A stretch of DNA of 64,000 nucleotides from assembly GCF_009902005.1 (NCBI RefSeq), contig NZ_WUTT01000001.1, forward strand, positions 1,700,541-1,764,540, written 5' to 3'. Numbering within the stretch: position 1 is the first letter of the stretch; every line of letters starts with the position of its first letter. The notes beneath the pieces are model-generated. The model was not told the DNA's origin. It ran no database searches and saw only the letters and a program-made list of their open reading frames with translations. This stretch comes from Halomonas alimentaria (GTDB lineage Bacteria > Pseudomonadota > Gammaproteobacteria > Pseudomonadales > Halomonadaceae). Below, piece by piece: positions 62,379 through 64,000 of the stretch. The position numbers and the translations under genes are program-made.

Positions 62379-62753
62379 ATGCAGGACAGGGGATGGTGGC
62401 TGGGGGCGGCGCTCTCCGGCGCCCTGGTGGTGATCGCCGGTGCCTTCGGCGCCCACGCCCTGGAGGGGCAGCTGGCCCCGCGGCTGGCGGCGGCCTTCGA
62501 GACCGGGGTGCGCTACCAGGCGTGGCACACCCTGGCACTGCTGGCGATGCTGGCCTGGCGCGCCTCCCAGCCGCTGGCCGGCCAGCGGCTGGCCATGGCG
62601 CTGTGGGCGGCAGGCATCGCGCTGTTCTCCGGTTCGCTCTATGCCATGGCGCTCACCGGCGCGACGGGGCTGGGGATGATCACGCCCATGGGCGGGGTAC
62701 TGATGATCGCCGGCTGGTTGGCCCTGGCCGCCGCCATATTGCGCGCCCGCTGA
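62379..62753 (+). CDS. DUF423 family membrane protein (YgdD-like)
   Basis: A 124-residue protein with four hydrophobic helices and the DUF423 hallmarks VVIAGAFGAHALEGQL, YQAWHTLALL, LFSGSLYAMALTG and ITPMGGVLMIAGWLAL. Function unknown; widespread in bacteria. The ATG has only a weak GGGGGA-type ribosome site. It is convergent with the thioesterase gene, 7 nt apart. Confidence 0.9.
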   Translation: MQDRGWWLGAALSGALVVIAGAFGAHALEGQLAPRLAAAFETGVRYQAWHTLALLAMLAWRASQPLAGQRLAMALWAAGIALFSGSLYAMALTGATGLGMITPMGGVLMIAGWLALAAAILRAR

Positions 62754-62760
62754 GGCGCCA

Positions 62761-63177
62761 TCAGTCGTCGCGATCGGGCAGGGCGTAGGTGGCGGTGACC
62801 AGCGCCACCGGCTCCTCCTGCCCGGCAGAGAACAGCTGCACCTCGCCCACCGCCAGGCGGCGGCCCAGCTTGAGGATACGCGCGGTGGCGATGATATCGC
62901 GGTCGCCCCGGGGACGACGCAGGAAGCGGCAGTGCAGGTCGCTGGTGACCGCCATGGGTTCGGGGCCGATCTCGGCGAGGATCGCCACGTAGAGGCAGAC
63001 GTCGGCGAGCCCCATCAGGGTGGGGCCGGAGACGCTGGCGCCGGGACGCAGGTGCTCGTCGTCGATGGCCAGGCTCATGGTGGCCTTCATGTGATCGACG
63101 GCCTCGATGGTGCCGAAACGCTGGGGGAACACCTCGTCGAGGAAATCCTCGATGGCGGCGGCGGTCATCACGGGCAT
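62761..63177 (-). CDS. PaaI-type hotdog-fold thioesterase
   Basis: A 138-residue single-domain hotdog protein. RPGASVSGPTLMGLADVCLYVAIL is the core helix, with the catalytic Asp in GLADVC, and DLHCRFLRRPRGDRDIIATARI the following strands. It probably hydrolyses acyl-CoA thioesters; the substrate is not apparent. ATG 63177 has GGGAGG 7 nt upstream. Confidence 0.85.
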   Translation of the reverse strand: MPVMTAAAIEDFLDEVFPQRFGTIEAVDHMKATMSLAIDDEHLRPGASVSGPTLMGLADVCLYVAILAEIGPEPMAVTSDLHCRFLRRPRGDRDIIATARILKLGRRLAVGEVQLFSAGQEEPVALVTATYALPDRDD

Positions 63178-63267
63178 GGCAAGCCTCCCTGCTGTGGCGA
63201 ACGAAAACCACCACCTTAGCCGACCCGCGCCGACGCCGACAGTGCCCGAACGTCGAGCCCTCACGAA

Positions 63268-63298
63268 AGCGCCCCCGCGGCATGACCGCGGGGGCGCT
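63268..63298 (-). terminator. Terminator after glcB
   Basis: A perfect 13-bp stem AGCGCCCCCGCGG / CCGCGGGGGCGCT with loop CATGA, 24 nt beyond the glcB stop. On the minus strand it continues into TTCGTG, a short T-run. Confidence 0.7.
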
Positions 63299-63322
63299 CC
63301 CCGACGCCTTTGGTTGGTTTCC

Positions 63323-64000
63323 TTACTTCGCCTTGTGCACGGCGCGCCAGTGGTGCAGCAGCGGCTCGGTGTAGCCGGCAGGCTGCACGCGGCCCTTGAA
63401 GATCAGGTCGCTGGCGGCCTGGAAGGCGCTGGAGCCCTGGAAGTCCGCGCTCATCGGCGTGTACTCCGGGTCATCGGCGTTCTGCTTGTCGACCACCTTG
63501 GCCATGCGCTCCAGGGTCTCCTGGACGCGGGCGGCATCGACCACGCCGTGGTGCAGCCAGTTGGCGATGTGCTGGCTGGAGATGCGCAGGGTGGCACGGT
63601 CTTCCATCAGGCCCACATCGTGGATGTCCGGCACCTTGGAGCAGCCCACGCCATGCTCGACCCAGCGCACCACGTAGCCGAGGATGCCCTGGCAGTTGTT
63701 GTCGAGCTCCTGCTGGCGCTCCTCGTCGCTCCAGTCGGCGCTCTCGGCCACCGGCACGCTGAGCAGGTCATCCAGGACGTCCGGTTCGCCCTGCCCCTCC
63801 AGCTCGCGCTGGATGGCGGCGACGTCCACCTGGTGGTAGTGCAGGGCGTGCAGGGTAGCGGCAGTGGGTGAGGGCACCCAGGCGGTGTTGGCGCCGGCCT
63901 TGGGGTGGCCGATCTTCTGCTCCAGCATGCCGGCCATCAGGTCGGGCATGGCCCACATGCCCTTGCCGATCTGGGCGCGGCCGCGCAGGCCACAGGCCAG
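63323..64000 (-). CDS. glcB: Malate synthase G, C-terminal part
   Basis: The frame is open to the window edge, giving 225 codons of the C-terminus. [42 protein letters not shown] (given in parts here: [23 protein letters not shown]) and [31 protein letters not shown] segments are characteristic of malate synthase G, which condenses glyoxylate with acetyl-CoA. The ending ALL-type helix [12 protein letters not shown] is normal, so the 3' end is complete. The N-terminal two thirds lie outside. Confidence 0.93.
   Translation of the reverse strand: MACGLRGRAQIGKGMWAMPDLMAGMLEQKIGHPKAGANTAWVPSPTAATLHALHYHQVDVAAIQRELEGQGEPDVLDDLLSVPVAESADWSDEERQQELDNNCQGILGYVVRWVEHGVGCSKVPDIHDVGLMEDRATLRISSQHIANWLHHGVVDAARVQETLERMAKVVDKQNADDPEYTPMSADFQGSSAFQAASDLIFKGRVQPAGYTEPLLHHWRAVHKAK

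Overview
The window reads as chromosome of a GC-rich denitrifying gammaproteobacterium. Halomonadaceae (Halomonas-like) is my best inference, from the nar cluster with a PpiC-type isomerase, cd1-type nirS, NrdJa/NrdJb split class II ribonucleotide reductase, creatinase and overall protein character; no rRNA or other taxonomic marker is present. Most of the window is one long island for anaerobic nitrate respiration and nitric oxide handling.

Layout. 1-4.9 kb: a catabolic corner with a truncated sodium:solute symporter, an unlisted 40-residue membrane peptide just upstream of it, a LysR regulator, creatinase and a GlxA/AraC-type regulator. 5.0-16.8 kb (minus strand): a NarK-like carrier that has lost its nitrate-binding residues, narGHJI with a PpiC isomerase, then moaB-moeA-dnr. 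16.9-22.8 kb (plus): narXL and two nitrate/nitrite carriers. 22.9-29.4 kb: a small membrane protein with norEF (plus), convergent with norCBQD and a 72-residue membrane protein (minus). 29.7-33.9 kb: an amino-acid ABC transporter (aapJQMP) placed between the nor and nir genes. 34.0-45.6 kb: cmd-sirB2-nnrS, nirS-DLGH-J-E-N (minus) and the divergent nirC-nirF. 45.7-50.1 kb: a P450, a MarR regulator, a Yip1-like membrane protein, the NO dioxygenase hmp and an orphan SdhB-like iron-sulfur protein. 50.2-54.7 kb: an RND efflux pump. 54.9-61.3 kb: ubiUV with a NrdG-like radical SAM protein, and ubiT-nrdJa-nrdJb, all oxygen-independent functions. 61.5-64 kb: housekeeping genes (trmB, DUF423, a thioesterase, the 3' part of glcB).

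How the genes work together. NarK imports nitrate, NarGHI reduces it to nitrite under NarX/NarL control, NirS (with heme d1 made by NirE/J/DLGH/F/N) reduces nitrite to NO, and NorCB, matured by NorQD/EF, reduces NO to N2O. UbiTUV supplies ubiquinone without oxygen, and NrdJ supplies deoxynucleotides without oxygen. nosZ, nirM and nsrR are not in the window.

The regulatory layer can be read directly. FNR/DNR boxes (TTGAY-N4-RTCAA) lie before narK, narK1, norC, nnrS, nirS, nirC, the P450, ubiU and, more weakly, ubiT. Four sites fit the NsrR pattern (two 9-nt half-sites, 5-nt spacer), before norC, hmp, the norEF operon and the SdhB-like gene. Heptamers TACCTCC/TACCCCC cluster before narG, narX and narK. 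The least expected points are the DNR-boxed P450, the NO-controlled spare SdhB, and the NarK-like carrier without nitrate ligands.
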